From Nonomuraea antri (GTDB lineage Bacteria; Actinomycetota; Actinomycetes; Streptosporangiales; Streptosporangiaceae), in contig NZ_JABCPZ010000047.1 of the NCBI RefSeq assembly GCF_013283785.1, positions 1-55,161 on the forward strand: a stretch of 55,161 bases of DNA, given 5' to 3'. Positions 38,153 through 46,402 of this stretch are shown piece by piece. Position 1 is the stretch's first letter; each line of letters starts with the position of its first letter. A program made the translations under genes and the position numbers. The notes under the pieces were generated by a model. It saw nothing but the letters and a program-made list of their open reading frames with translations, was not told the DNA's origin and did no database searches.

Positions 38153-39703
38153 TCAGGCGTCCGCGGCCGGTGACCGTCTGCGCAGGACCATCAAGGCGAG
38201 TACGGCCAGGGCCAGGGTGACGGCCGCGCCGATGCCGGCGACCAGGTTGAGTCCCATGGTGAACGCCTCCCGGGCGGGGACGAGTACGGCCTCCGCCTGA
38301 GCGGGCGGAAGCCGTGTGGCGGCGGTGACCGCGGCCTCGATCGAGTCGCGGGCGGCGGAGGTCGCCTCCGGCGGGAGGCCGGCGGGCAGCGCGTCAGGCA
38401 TGGCCTGGCGGTAGGCGGCGGCTCCGACGCTGCCCAGGACGGCCACGCCCAGCGCCAGGCCGAGTTCGGTGCTCGTTTCCGACATGGCCGCAGCGGATCC
38501 GGCCTTCTCCGGCGGGGCGGAGTCGACGACGAGGCCGGTGCCCAGCGCCATGATCGGGCCCTGGCCGACGTAGACGACGACGATGCCGGCGATCAGGAGA
38601 GGGAGCCCGGCCGCCTGGTCGAGCAGGGCCGGCAGGAGGAAGCCGGCCGCCGATACCGCCAGGGACCCGGCGACCACGAACCGTACGGGCAGCCGCCGTA
38701 CCAGGACGGGGGCGGCCAGGGAGGTGAGGATCATGGCGACCGACGAGGGAACCAGCCACAGGCCCGCCGCCAGCGGTGACAGTCCCGCGACGCCCTGGAG
38801 GAATCGCGTGACGAACAGGTAGGTGCCGCCGGTGGCGGCCAGGCCCAGGAGCAGGACGAGCAGGGCGCCGGTGAGTGCGCGATTGCGGAAGAGCGTCACG
38901 TCGAGCACCGGGGCGGCGAGCCTGAGCTGCCGCCGCCGGAACACCGCTCCGGCGGCCAGGCCGGCCAGGACGATCCCGCCGCTCAGGATCGGGTCGCCGC
39001 CGTGGGCCAGCAGCTTGACGCCGTACACGATCGTCAGCATGGTGATCAGGGAAAGTGCGACGCTGACCAGGTCGGACCGTCCCGCGGTGGTGTCGCGGTA
39101 CTCCGGGAGCAGCAGCGGCCCGCCCACCAGCAGCAGCGCCATCACCGGCACGGCGATGAGGAACGCCGCCCCCCATCCGAACGATTCCAGCAGCGCCCCG
39201 CCGACCACCGGCCCCAGGGCGACTCCGCCGGACATGCTCGCCGCCCAGATGCCGATGGCGGTCCCTCGCCGGCGTGCGTCACGGAACATGTTGCTGATCA
39301 GTGCCAGCGTGGAGGGCATCAGCGTCGCGCCCGCGATCCCGAGCAGGGCGCGGGCGGCGATCAGCGCCTCCGCGCTGGGGGCGTACGCGGCGGCCACCGA
39401 TGCCACGCCGAACGCGCCCGCTCCCCACATCAGCAGCCTGCGTCGCCCGATCCGGTCGCCCAGTGTCCCCATCGTCACGAGGAAACCGGCGATCATGAAC
39501 CCGTACACGTCGGTGATCCACAACAGCTGCTCGCCGGTGGGCCGTAGATCGGCCGACAATCGCGGCACGGCGAGGTAGAGCACCGTGACGTCCATGGCGA
39601 GCAGCAAGGTGGGCAGGGCCAGCATCGCGAGCCCGGCCCACTGTCGCGCCCCGACGGCATCCGGGCTCCGACCTGCGACTTCTCGTTCAGATGGCGGTGT
39701 CAT
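38153..39703 (-). CDS. DHA2-family MFS drug exporter
   Basis: 516 residues, about 14 transmembrane helices, QacA/SmvA-like. Motif D1 in helix 1 (LLAMDVTVLYLAVPRLSADL), motif A GTLGDRIGRRRLLMWG between helices 2 and 3, antiporter motif C GIWAASMSGGVALGPVVGG in helix 5, and the family-typical SAAAMSETSTELGLALGVAVLGS near the C-terminus. Exports lipophilic cations or antibiotics by proton antiport. Divergent from the MerR-type regulator at 39761; its ATG lies only 7 nt after the -10 of a MerR-type promoter, so the mRNA may be leaderless. The upstream peptide locus is unlikely to depend on it, since the two point the same way but are separated by 220 bp. Confidence 0.93.
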   Translation of the reverse strand: MTPPSEREVAGRSPDAVGARQWAGLAMLALPTLLLAMDVTVLYLAVPRLSADLRPTGEQLLWITDVYGFMIAGFLVTMGTLGDRIGRRRLLMWGAGAFGVASVAAAYAPSAEALIAARALLGIAGATLMPSTLALISNMFRDARRRGTAIGIWAASMSGGVALGPVVGGALLESFGWGAAFLIAVPVMALLLVGGPLLLPEYRDTTAGRSDLVSVALSLITMLTIVYGVKLLAHGGDPILSGGIVLAGLAAGAVFRRRQLRLAAPVLDVTLFRNRALTGALLVLLLGLAATGGTYLFVTRFLQGVAGLSPLAAGLWLVPSSVAMILTSLAAPVLVRRLPVRFVVAGSLAVSAAGFLLPALLDQAAGLPLLIAGIVVVYVGQGPIMALGTGLVVDSAPPEKAGSAAAMSETSTELGLALGVAVLGSVGAAAYRQAMPDALPAGLPPEATSAARDSIEAAVTAATRLPPAQAEAVLVPAREAFTMGLNLVAGIGAAVTLALAVLALMVLRRRSPAADA

Positions 39704-39710
39704 GCGGCCA

Positions 39711-39740
39711 AGCTAAACTGTCACATCGATGTGACAGTCA
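39711..39740 (-). promoter_or_regulatory. MerR-type promoter with 19-bp spacer and 22-bp palindrome
   Basis: Leftward TTGACT (complement of 39735-39740) and TTAGCT (complement of 39711-39716) are separated by exactly 19 nt, the stretched spacer typical of MerR-activated promoters. The spacer lies in a perfect palindrome at 39717-39738 (ACTGTCACATC and its complement). The predicted start site falls on the MFS ATG at 39703. Confidence 0.8.
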
Positions 39741-39760
39741 AGCCGCACGCCGGAGGAACC

Positions 39761-40156
39761 ATGCGCATCGGGGAACTCGAACGCCGCACCGGGGTCAACC
39801 GGCGTCTCCTGCGCTACTACGAGGAACAGGACCTCCTCCACCCCGAGCGCCTGCCCAGCGGCTACCGCGAGTACGCCGAATCGGACGTCGCGACCGTCCG
39901 CCACATCCGCAACCTGCTCGCCGCCGGACTGTCCACGACCGCCATCGCCGACCTGCTGCCCTGCATGGGCAAGGACGGCGACGCCCTCATCGCCGACTGC
40001 CCCGAACTCCTGCTCGACCTGCACCGCGAACGCGCCCGCATCCAGGCCGCCATCCACGAGCTGGAGACCGCCCGCACCACCCTGGACGCGGTCATCGCCA
40101 CCGCACCCCCCGACACCGAGCGCGCCGCCCGCGCCCTGCTCACCCCGGCGTCCTGA
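39761..40156 (+). CDS. MerR-family regulator
   Basis: 131 residues. Winged helix MRIGELERRTGVNRRLLRYYEEQDLLHPERLPSGYREYAESDVATVRHIRNLLAAGLST is typical of MerR; a coiled-coil and a short C-terminus follow (residues 85-131). Cys76 in LLPCMG and Cys90 (DCPELL) could be sensing residues, but the spacing does not match SoxR or metal sensors. ATG is preceded by GGAGGAACC. It presumably binds the palindrome at 39717-39738 and controls the divergent MFS gene. Confidence 0.92.
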   Translation: MRIGELERRTGVNRRLLRYYEEQDLLHPERLPSGYREYAESDVATVRHIRNLLAAGLSTTAIADLLPCMGKDGDALIADCPELLLDLHRERARIQAAIHELETARTTLDAVIATAPPDTERAARALLTPAS

Positions 40157-40200
40157 CGATTCCGGTTCGGACGCTCCACGACAAAGGCCAGAGAAGTAAA

Positions 40201-40245
40201 ATGCCGAACGGCGGCGAACATGGTGCCTTTTTCTGGAAGTTCTGA
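40201..40245 (+). CDS. Possible 14-residue peptide gene
   Basis: ATG at 40201, with AGAGAAG 4 nt before it, opens MPNGGEHGAFFWKF and stops at 40243-40245, just 25 nt before the HEAT-repeat gene. The C-terminal aromatic cluster FFWKF is unusual. It could be an expressed short peptide, an upstream attenuator ORF for the HEAT gene, or chance. The only support is its ribosome-binding-site-like sequence and its position. Confidence 0.25.
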   Translation: MPNGGEHGAFFWKF

Positions 40246-40270
40246 CCAGCTCACCCGATGGGGAGAAGAT

Positions 40271-40894
40271 ATGACGTTGAGCTTTCGCGAGGCTGTGGAT
40301 CAACTGGCGGATGCTTCATCGCCTCGACGGCGCGCCGCCGCCAAGAGGCTGAGGAAACTGCAGGATCCGGCGGCCGTACCGGCCCTTCTCGCCGCCCTGC
40401 GGCGAGAAGTAGAAAAGCGCCGCACCTGGGAGACGCAGTATCAGATGATCATGGCTCTGGGGATGTGCGGGGATGACCGGGCCTTGCCTTTTCTGAAGGA
40501 TCTCGCCGTCTCTCGTAAACCGGCATATGCAGCCACGTACGCGGCCTTGGGCAATGCCATCGTCCGGCTGGGGAGATCCTCCGACCGCGACACATCGCCG
40601 ATCTTCTGGTGCCTGGAATTGGATGACGACCACCTGACCGATGGCGCGTTCCGGGCGATGGCCATGCTGCGGATGGTTCCGGACGACGATGACATCAGCA
40701 GGATCCTGCGCTTCGTGGAGCAACGCGATCCGATCGACATGCTCCGCGTCTGGCCGGCCGCGGCCGCCGCCGGTTGGCCGAGAGAAATCGTCCACGACTT
40801 TCTTCTTCGGTGCGCTGAATCAGGCCGAAGGGACCTCGAGGAAGTCGCGAAGCTGTCGATTTCCCGCGAATATCGCGACTATCAGACTCTGTAG
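40271..40894 (+). CDS. HEAT-repeat protein of unknown function
   Basis: 207 residues forming alpha-helical HEAT/armadillo-like repeats: LADASSPRRRAAAKRLRKLQDPAAVPALLAALRREVE, then YQMIMALGMCGDDRALPFLKDLA and AATYAALGNAIVRLG. HEAT proteins are scaffolds for protein-protein contacts. ATG is preceded by GGGGAGAAG. Codon use is noticeably less GC-biased than its neighbours, which may indicate acquisition. No partner gene is evident except the tiny upstream ORF. Confidence 0.82.
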   Translation: MTLSFREAVDQLADASSPRRRAAAKRLRKLQDPAAVPALLAALRREVEKRRTWETQYQMIMALGMCGDDRALPFLKDLAVSRKPAYAATYAALGNAIVRLGRSSDRDTSPIFWCLELDDDHLTDGAFRAMAMLRMVPDDDDISRILRFVEQRDPIDMLRVWPAAAAAGWPREIVHDFLLRCAESGRRDLEEVAKLSISREYRDYQTL

Positions 40895-40899
40895 TCGGC

Positions 40900-40933
40900 C
40901 AGTCTGATCGTTCGGGCAGTCTGATCGTTCGGG
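40900..40933. repeat. Two 17-bp tandem repeats
   Basis: CAGTCTGATCGTTCGGG occurs twice head to tail, just after the HEAT gene stop. The AGTCTGAT part also pairs with ATCAGACT at 40880-40887 at the end of the gene, so the region can form alternative hairpins that could act as a terminator between the convergent HEAT and TetR genes. Confidence 0.7.
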
Positions 40934-40964
40934 CAGCAGAAGGAAGCGGAAAGAGCCTTGCCGC

Positions 40965-41522
40965 TCAGGGCGCCGGCGGCTCGGGGATGAGAGCGAGAAT
41001 CTCGTCGACGAGCCGCTTCCTGACCCCGCTGGGCAGGGAGGCGCCGAGGGCGTTCTCGTATCCCCAGAACCCGTCGGCGGCCATACGCGCCATGAGGCAC
41101 CGCATCGCCTCGTCGTCGCGCTCGTCGATCGGCACCGCGTCACCGGGGAACCAGCGGTCGTAGACCCGTTGCCAGGGAGCCATCCAGTCGGGCTCGTTGC
41201 CCGCCTCCGCGATGAGACGCGTCTCCAGACGCGTGGAGGCGCTGGTGCACGCCAGCACGTATCCCCTCGTGCGTTCGACGAGCGTCGCGTCCTCCGGTTC
41301 CTTGCCGGTCGCCTCGCGCAGTCCCCGCTCGACGCGATCCGCGAGGAACTCGTGAATCCCGGCGAGCAGCGCGTGTTTCGTCGGGAAGTGGTAGATCAGC
41401 CCGCGCTTGGTCACCCCGGCTTCGACGGCGACCGCGTCCAGGGTGAGCGCGGTGATGCCGCGTTCCTCGACGACGCGCAGGGCCGCCTCGATCATCGCTG
41501 ATCGCCCGCTCGGTCGTGCCAT
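40965..41522 (-). CDS. TetR-family repressor of the adjacent MFS pump
   Basis: 185 residues. HTH: MIEAALRVVEERGITALTLDAVAVEAGVTKRGLIYHFPTKHALLAGIHEF, with a C-terminal TetR_C-type helical domain. ATG at 41522 is preceded by GGAGGGTGAC. Divergent from the DHA2 exporter with two direct-repeated operator-like sites between; autoregulation and repression of the pump are the expected roles. Confidence 0.92.
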   Translation of the reverse strand: MARPSGRSAMIEAALRVVEERGITALTLDAVAVEAGVTKRGLIYHFPTKHALLAGIHEFLADRVERGLREATGKEPEDATLVERTRGYVLACTSASTRLETRLIAEAGNEPDWMAPWQRVYDRWFPGDAVPIDERDDEAMRCLMARMAADGFWGYENALGASLPSGVRKRLVDEILALIPEPPAP

Positions 41523-41548
41523 GTCACCCTCCTCGCCTCCAGGGTTAG

Positions 41549-41581
41549 TATACCGCTTGGTGTAGTATACCGTTTGGTGAA
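41549..41581. promoter_or_regulatory. Two TetR operator-like sites, 17-bp period
   Basis: TATACCGCTTGGTGTA (41549-41564) and TATACCGTTTGGTGAA (41566-41581) repeat with a 17-bp period; each is an imperfect palindrome around GCTT/GTTT. They lie between the divergent TetR and MFS genes. Confidence 0.75.
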
Positions 41582-41603
41582 GTAACTGGCTCGAGAGGGA
41601 GAG

Positions 41604-43142
41604 ACGACCGAGAACACGCAGCGAGCGACAGCTCGTACCTGGATCGGACTGGCAGTGCTCGTGCTGCCGATGCTGCTGATCGCCATCGACGGCATGGTGC
41701 TGGTCTTCGCGCTGCCCGCGATCACCACGGATCTCCAGCCCTCCGGCACCGAGCAACTGTGGATCCTCGACATCTACTCGCTGATGCTCGCGGGTCTGCT
41801 GATCACGATGTCGTCCCTCGGCGACCGGATCGGCCGCCGCCGGCTCCTGCTGATCGGAGCGGTGGGGTTCGCGGCGGCGTCCGTGCTGGGAGCGCTGGCG
41901 AGCGCGGCGTGGATGCTGATCCTCGCCCGAGCGCTGCTCGGGGTGGCCGGCGCGACCATCATGCCCTCGACGCTGTCGATCATCCGCAACATGTTCCTCG
42001 ATCGGAACCAGCGCCGCACGGCGATGGCGGTATGGGCCGCGATGGGTTCCGCGGGCGCCGCGGCGGGCCCGATCGTCGGCGGCTGGGTCATCGAAGCCTT
42101 CAGCTGGCAGGCCGCTTTCCTGATGAACATCCCGGTCATGATCATCCTGCTGGCGCTCGCCCCGATCTTCGTGCCCGAGAGCGCCAACCCGATGCCGGGA
42201 CGCATCGACGTCCCCAGCATCGCGCTCTCCCTCGCCGGAATGGTGACGCTCGTCTACGGCGTGAAGACCCTCGCTGAGGGAGAGAAGCCGCCGGCGGCGC
42301 TCATCACGTTCGTCGTTGGCGCCGTGCTTCTGGTGCTGTTCGTGGTGCGCCAGCTGCGCATCACGAACCCGATGATCAACGTCCGGCTGTTTCGGGTCCG
42401 CTCCTTCACCGGCGCGGTCGTGGTCGACCTGCTGTCGGTGTTCGCCCTGGTCGGCGCGCTCTTCGCGCTGACGCAGCACCTGCAGCTCGTCGCGGAACTC
42501 TCCACCGTTCAGGCCGCCCTCTGGATGCTGCCGCAGGCCGCGGTCTCCGCGATCGCGGGGTTCCTCGCCGCCGCGCTCATCAAGAAGATCCCCGCGTCGA
42601 TCCTCGTGTCGGCGGGCGGCGTCATCACCGCGGCGGGATTCGGGATGCTGCTGTTCCTCACACCCCAGACCCCGCCGTTCGTGATCGCCATCTCGCTGTG
42701 CCTGGTCGGGCTCGGCGCCGGGGTCGGCCTGACGCTGACCAACGACATCATCATGAGCTCCGTACGCCCGGAGCACGCCGGACAAGCCGCAGCCGTGAGC
42801 GAGACCGCCTACGAAGTGGGCACAGCCCTCGGCACAGCCGTTCTCGGCTCCGTCCTGCTCGGCTTCTACCGGACCGGCCTGTCCTCCCATGCGCCCGCCG
42901 GCCTGCCCGGCGATGTGCTCTCGGCGGCCGAGGAGACGCTCGCCGCAGCCCTCGCCTTCGCCACCGAACTGCCCACCGCGCTCGGACGTGCGCTCGCCGA
43001 CGCCGCGGTGACGTCGTTCACCCAGGCGCTCGCGTGGACGGGCGGCCTCGCGGCCCTGATCCTCACCGGGGTGGCGATCTTCGCAGCCGTCATGCTGCGC
43101 GGCGTCTCCGCACAAGCCGACCTGGCGAAGTCGGACTACTGA
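41604..43142 (+). CDS. DHA2-family MFS drug exporter with non-standard start
   Basis: About 512 residues, 14 transmembrane helices. Helix 1 WIGLAVLVLPMLLIAIDGMVLVFALPAITTDL, motif A SSLGDRIGRRRLLLIG, motif C AVWAAMGSAGAAAGPIVGG, and QAAAVSETAYEVGTALGTAVLGS near the end, closely like the pump at 38153. In-frame sequence TTENTQRATARTW precedes helix 1, but the frame has no ATG/GTG/TTG between the stop at 41583 and a GTG at 41655 inside helix 1. Codon ACG at 41604 sits right after GAGAGGGAGAG, where the start should be. So the gene either uses ACG (or CTG at 41586), or its ATG was mutated or misread. Controlled by the divergent TetR. Confidence 0.85.
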   Translation, partial: TTENTQRATARTWIGLAVLVLPMLLIAIDGMVLVFALPAITTDLQPSGTEQLWILDIYSLMLAGLLITMSSLGDRIGRRRLLLIGAVGFAAASVLGALASAAWMLILARALLGVAGATIMPSTLSIIRNMFLDRNQRRTAMAVWAAMGSAGAAAGPIVGGWVIEAFSWQAAFLMNIPVMIILLALAPIFVPESANPMPGRIDVPSIALSLAGMVTLVYGVKTLAEGEKPPAALITFVVGAVLLVLFVVRQLRITNPMINVRLFRVRSFTGAVVVDLLSVFALVGALFALTQHLQLVAELSTVQAALWMLPQAAVSAIAGFLAAALIKKIPASILVSAGGVITAAGFGMLLFLTPQTPPFVIAISLCLVGLGAGVGLTLTNDIIMSSVRPEHAGQAAAVSETAYEVGTALGTAVLGSVLLGFYRTGLSSHAPAGLPGDVLSAAEETLAAALAFATELPTALGRALADAAVTSFTQALAWTGGLAALILTGVAIFAAVMLRGVSAQADLAKSDY

Positions 43143-43287
43143 TCTCCGGCCCTTGGCGAATTCTCTCAGGTCAGAACTTTCTGATCTTGTCGGATGCGTG
43201 AGGCATGAGGGCTGGCGGCGCCCGCGTCAGCGGTCGTGTCAGCGCGGCATCGGCCGGGCATCAGAGCGTTCAACGACCGTAGCGACC

Positions 43288-43647
43288 ATGAACGGTTTAC
43301 TGATCGTGGCCGCCGCGAGGCCGCGTAGGGCGTACCGGAACGAGATCGTCCTGGACGGCATCGACTTCCGCTGCCCCAGGCGGGTGCCGCTGGCCTGCTA
43401 CGACGCCATGCTCGCCAGCCTCGTCGCCATCGGGATCACGATCGGGCTCGTGCCGGCCGGCAAGCGGGGGCCGGGTGTGCGGTCGTTGGCTCGGCACCTG
43501 TCGTTCACCCCGCTCACCGAGACCCTGCGCGGCCTGCTGTCCGGCCCGCCGTCGGCGGGGCCGGTCATCATGGCGATCGCCGGGTGCGCCGGGCTCTCGT
43601 TGCTCGGCTACCTGTGGGTACGCGCGCTGGTCACGAAGCGGGCATGA
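43288..43647 (+). pseudogene. Fused remnant of a DrrA/DrrB-type ABC exporter
   Basis: The frame from the ATG at 43288 begins like a DrrA ATPase (LIVAAARPRRAYRNEIVLDG-IDFRCP, pattern LRKxYGxxxVLDGIDLxVP) but then skips the Walker A and the rest. The C-terminal half matches the end of a DrrB-type ABC-2 permease: PGVRSLARHLSFTPLTETLRGLL, then LGYLWVRALVTKRA (pattern FTPVTETLRALLxG ... GYLWARALYNRR). One large internal deletion thus fused the start of the ATPase gene to the end of the permease gene. No function is expected. Confidence 0.7.
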
Positions 43648-43729
43648 GGACGCGTCTTTCACGGTCGTGGACGAGTACGGCGCCGAAACCGGCAGGGATC
43701 TCGGCGCAGCACCAGGGAAGAACGTCCGT

Positions 43730-45727
43730 CTAATCCAGGCGGCGCAGGACTGAGCGCGCGGGGCTCAAGCGGTGCTCGTAGGCCTCGGGTACGGTCGCGG
43801 CGAGCGACTGGAGCAGCGCGACCGCCTCCTCCGCGGCCGCGCGTCCTTCGGCTTGGGCTTCGCTGACGGCCGTGCGGACCTCGGCGAAGGTCAGCAGCGC
43901 ATGCGCGTGTCCGCTGTTGTAGCGCGCCGGATGTCGGGTGGCCGGCCGCCGGTACATCTCCACCGACTCCGCCGTGGCCGCCAGCGCCTCGGCGTGCTCG
44001 CCTCGCCGGGATCGTACGAGGCCGTGATCGGCCAACGCGCAGGCGAGATCTCCCGCCAGACGGTGGGGGTCGCGTCGGTACAGGCGCCGATAGAGGGCCA
44101 GGCACTGCAGTGAGGCGGTCAGGACCACCTCCTCGTGCGGGTTCAGCCCCGACGCTGACACGCTCAACGTATGCAATGCGAGCGCGAGGGTCCGCTCATG
44201 CGCCTCGGGGTCGGTGGCGGCGAGGGTGATGAGCAGGTTGACGGCTCCCAGTACGGCCTCCAGCGCCTCCTCATGACGGCCCAGGTCCGCCAGGACGCAT
44301 GCCCTGTTGTTCAACGCCAGTGCGAGCTGCGAGTCGGCGCCTTGGTGGCGGCGGGCGATCTCGGCCGCCTCGGAGTCCGCCGCCAACGCCTCCTCGAGCC
44401 GGTTCAGCCCGTGGAGGCATGAGCCCAGGTTGTAGAGGCTGACGCACAGGTGCAGGTCGGCCTCGCGAACCTTCGTGCGGAAATCGGTGAGGTGATCGTC
44501 CCGGATCTGGTCGTCGAACTCGATGGTCTCGATGAATTCTTCGTCCAGTTCCTCGTCATCGAAAAGGTCGTTGACCTCACTCAGTCCGCCGTCGTCGAAA
44601 AGCTCCCTGCCGATCGGCTCATCGCCTGCGTCGAGAAAGTCCTCCTCGTCGGGGAACAAGCGCTCGAACCGGTGTTGACGATCCAGCGCTCGCGCTGCGA
44701 GTGCACGATCGAGACTTACGGCTTCTTCGAAGGTGGCCCGCGCTTCGTGATGCCGGCCTAACCGGCCCAGATCGAGGGCCACGTTGTTCAGGGTGATGGC
44801 GAGGCCGCGCGACACGAACTCTTCGTTGAAGTCGTCGTCCGCGTCGACCAGTCGCTTGCGCATCTCCACGCGTTCGACGAGGGCCGCGTACGCCTCCTCG
44901 TATCGGCCGACCTGGGCGAAAGCTTCGCTCAGCCGCTCCAACGCTTTGCCGTGCTGGGTGTTGATGTTCCAATCCGGTTCGTCATCGGCGTCGTTGTACC
45001 TGCGCCAGATCTTCTCCGCCTCGGCCGCGGCGTCGACCGCTTCGTCGAAACGGCCGGCGCCGGCCAGGCGGTCCGCGAACCGGCCGAGCGCGTACGCCAA
45101 CGCATGGTCTTTCCGCCGGCCAGCTGATTGCTGACGGATTTCACGGACTGCTTCCGCGGCCGAGTCGAGCGCTTCGCCGTGCCGTCCGAGTCTCACCAGA
45201 ATCTCGATGGACGTGGTTCGCGCGTCGTCCGCCAGATCGAGGGCGGAGCCGTCAACGACCGCCAGGCGCAGGCTCACCAGCCGCTCCTCCTGCAGGATCG
45301 GCAGCGCGTCCTCGTAGCGCCTGAGCTCCACGAGAACGCGTCCCAGGGACCACAACGTGTGGCGGTAATCGTCCAGATGGTCGGTGGCGACGTCCTCGCG
45401 GTAGACGTCGATCGCCTCGAGATATGCCAGGCGCGCGAGGTCGTACCAGCCTGGATGCTTCAGTTCGGCGCCGAGGCTCCTGAGCGGTCCCGCCGGGGCG
45501 TCCGGGCTGGGCCAGGTTTCGCGGGGCTGTTCACGCAAAGCCTCGACCTGTTTCGCAAGTACCTGTGCGTATCGCAGATCCGGATTGGGCCCGTCAGGTG
45601 CCACGGGGTGCTGAAGCAACATCTCCGAAGTGATCCGATCGAGCGCCATGATCGGGACGATATCGTGGCCCGACGACAGAACGACATCAACCGTCGGGTC
45701 CGCCGGAAGGTAGAAGTTCCCGGACAC
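43730..45727 (-). CDS. Large tetratricopeptide-repeat protein
   Basis: 665 residues made largely of TPR-type helical pairs (for example YLEAIDVYREDVATDHLDDY-RHTLWSLGRVLVELRRYEDALPILQEER; ALALNNRACVLADLGRHEEALEAVLGAVNLL), with a very acidic central linker around residues 355-425 (FPDEEDFLDAGDEPIGRELF...DDEELDEEFIE). No enzymatic domain. Such proteins in actinomycetes occur as tails of NB-ARC/SARP or CHAT proteins; here it is free-standing. GTG at 45727 lies 18 nt after the response-regulator stop, so it may be co-transcribed with the two-component system; ATG at 45649 is an alternative start. Confidence 0.85.
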   Translation of the reverse strand: MSGNFYLPADPTVDVVLSSGHDIVPIMALDRITSEMLLQHPVAPDGPNPDLRYAQVLAKQVEALREQPRETWPSPDAPAGPLRSLGAELKHPGWYDLARLAYLEAIDVYREDVATDHLDDYRHTLWSLGRVLVELRRYEDALPILQEERLVSLRLAVVDGSALDLADDARTTSIEILVRLGRHGEALDSAAEAVREIRQQSAGRRKDHALAYALGRFADRLAGAGRFDEAVDAAAEAEKIWRRYNDADDEPDWNINTQHGKALERLSEAFAQVGRYEEAYAALVERVEMRKRLVDADDDFNEEFVSRGLAITLNNVALDLGRLGRHHEARATFEEAVSLDRALAARALDRQHRFERLFPDEEDFLDAGDEPIGRELFDDGGLSEVNDLFDDEELDEEFIETIEFDDQIRDDHLTDFRTKVREADLHLCVSLYNLGSCLHGLNRLEEALAADSEAAEIARRHQGADSQLALALNNRACVLADLGRHEEALEAVLGAVNLLITLAATDPEAHERTLALALHTLSVSASGLNPHEEVVLTASLQCLALYRRLYRRDPHRLAGDLACALADHGLVRSRRGEHAEALAATAESVEMYRRPATRHPARYNSGHAHALLTFAEVRTAVSEAQAEGRAAAEEAVALLQSLAATVPEAYEHRLSPARSVLRRLD

Positions 45728-45745
45728 ACCTCGCGGGTGGGATGG

Positions 45746-46390
45746 TCAGGCCTGCAGGTAGTGCAGGACGGCGAGTACCCGGCGGTGGTCGTTGTCCGAC
45801 GGAGACAGGCCGAGCTTGGTGAAGATCTGCGTCACGTGCTTCTCCACCGAGCCGTACGACAGGAACAGCGCGGCGGCGATGGAGTTGTTGGAACGGCCCT
45901 CCGCCATCATGGCCAGCACCTCGCGTTCCCTCGGGGTGAGCGTGCCCAGGGTCTCCGCGCGGCGGCTGGCGCCCATGATCTGGGTGACGACCTCGGGGTC
46001 GAGGACGGTCTGCCCGGCCGCGATCTGGTCGAGCGCGGCCAGGAAGTCCTTGATGTCGGCGACGCGCTCCTTCAGCAGGTATCCCACGCCGTGGGCGCCG
46101 CCGGCGAGCAGCTGGGTCGCGTAACGCGTCTCGATGTACTGCGAGAACACCAGCACGCCGACCTCCGGGTGATCTCGGCGGATCTGGATCGCGGCCCGCA
46201 GTCCCTCGTCGGTGTGGGAAGGCGGCATGCGGACGTCGACCACGGCGATGTCGGGGCCGTGTTCCGCCACGGCCGTCAGGAGCGCGTCGCCATCGCCCAC
46301 GGCGGCCACCACCTCGTGGCCGCGAGAGGTGAGCAGCATGCACAGGGCCTCCCTGAGCATCCCGGCGTCCTCGGCGATCACGATGCGCAT
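45746..46390 (-). CDS. NarL/LuxR-family response regulator
   Basis: 214 residues: receiver domain with Asp52 (VVDVRMPPSHTDEGL) as phosphorylation site, and a C-terminal LuxR HTH (LTPREREVLAMMAEGRSNNSIAAALFLSYGSVEKHVTQIFTKLGL). The MPPSHTDEGLRAA variant of the receiver is characteristic of the actinobacterial LuxR group paired with sensor kinases of the type encoded just upstream (12 nt gap). Targets unknown; the TPR gene follows. Confidence 0.93.
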   Translation of the reverse strand: MRIVIAEDAGMLREALCMLLTSRGHEVVAAVGDGDALLTAVAEHGPDIAVVDVRMPPSHTDEGLRAAIQIRRDHPEVGVLVFSQYIETRYATQLLAGGAHGVGYLLKERVADIKDFLAALDQIAAGQTVLDPEVVTQIMGASRRAETLGTLTPREREVLAMMAEGRSNNSIAAALFLSYGSVEKHVTQIFTKLGLSPSDNDHRRVLAVLHYLQA

Positions 46391-46402
46391 GCACGGCTCC
46401 GT

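Noticed and set aside
40900..40933. Start of a CRISPR-like array
   Set aside because: Only two abutting 17-bp copies without spacers.
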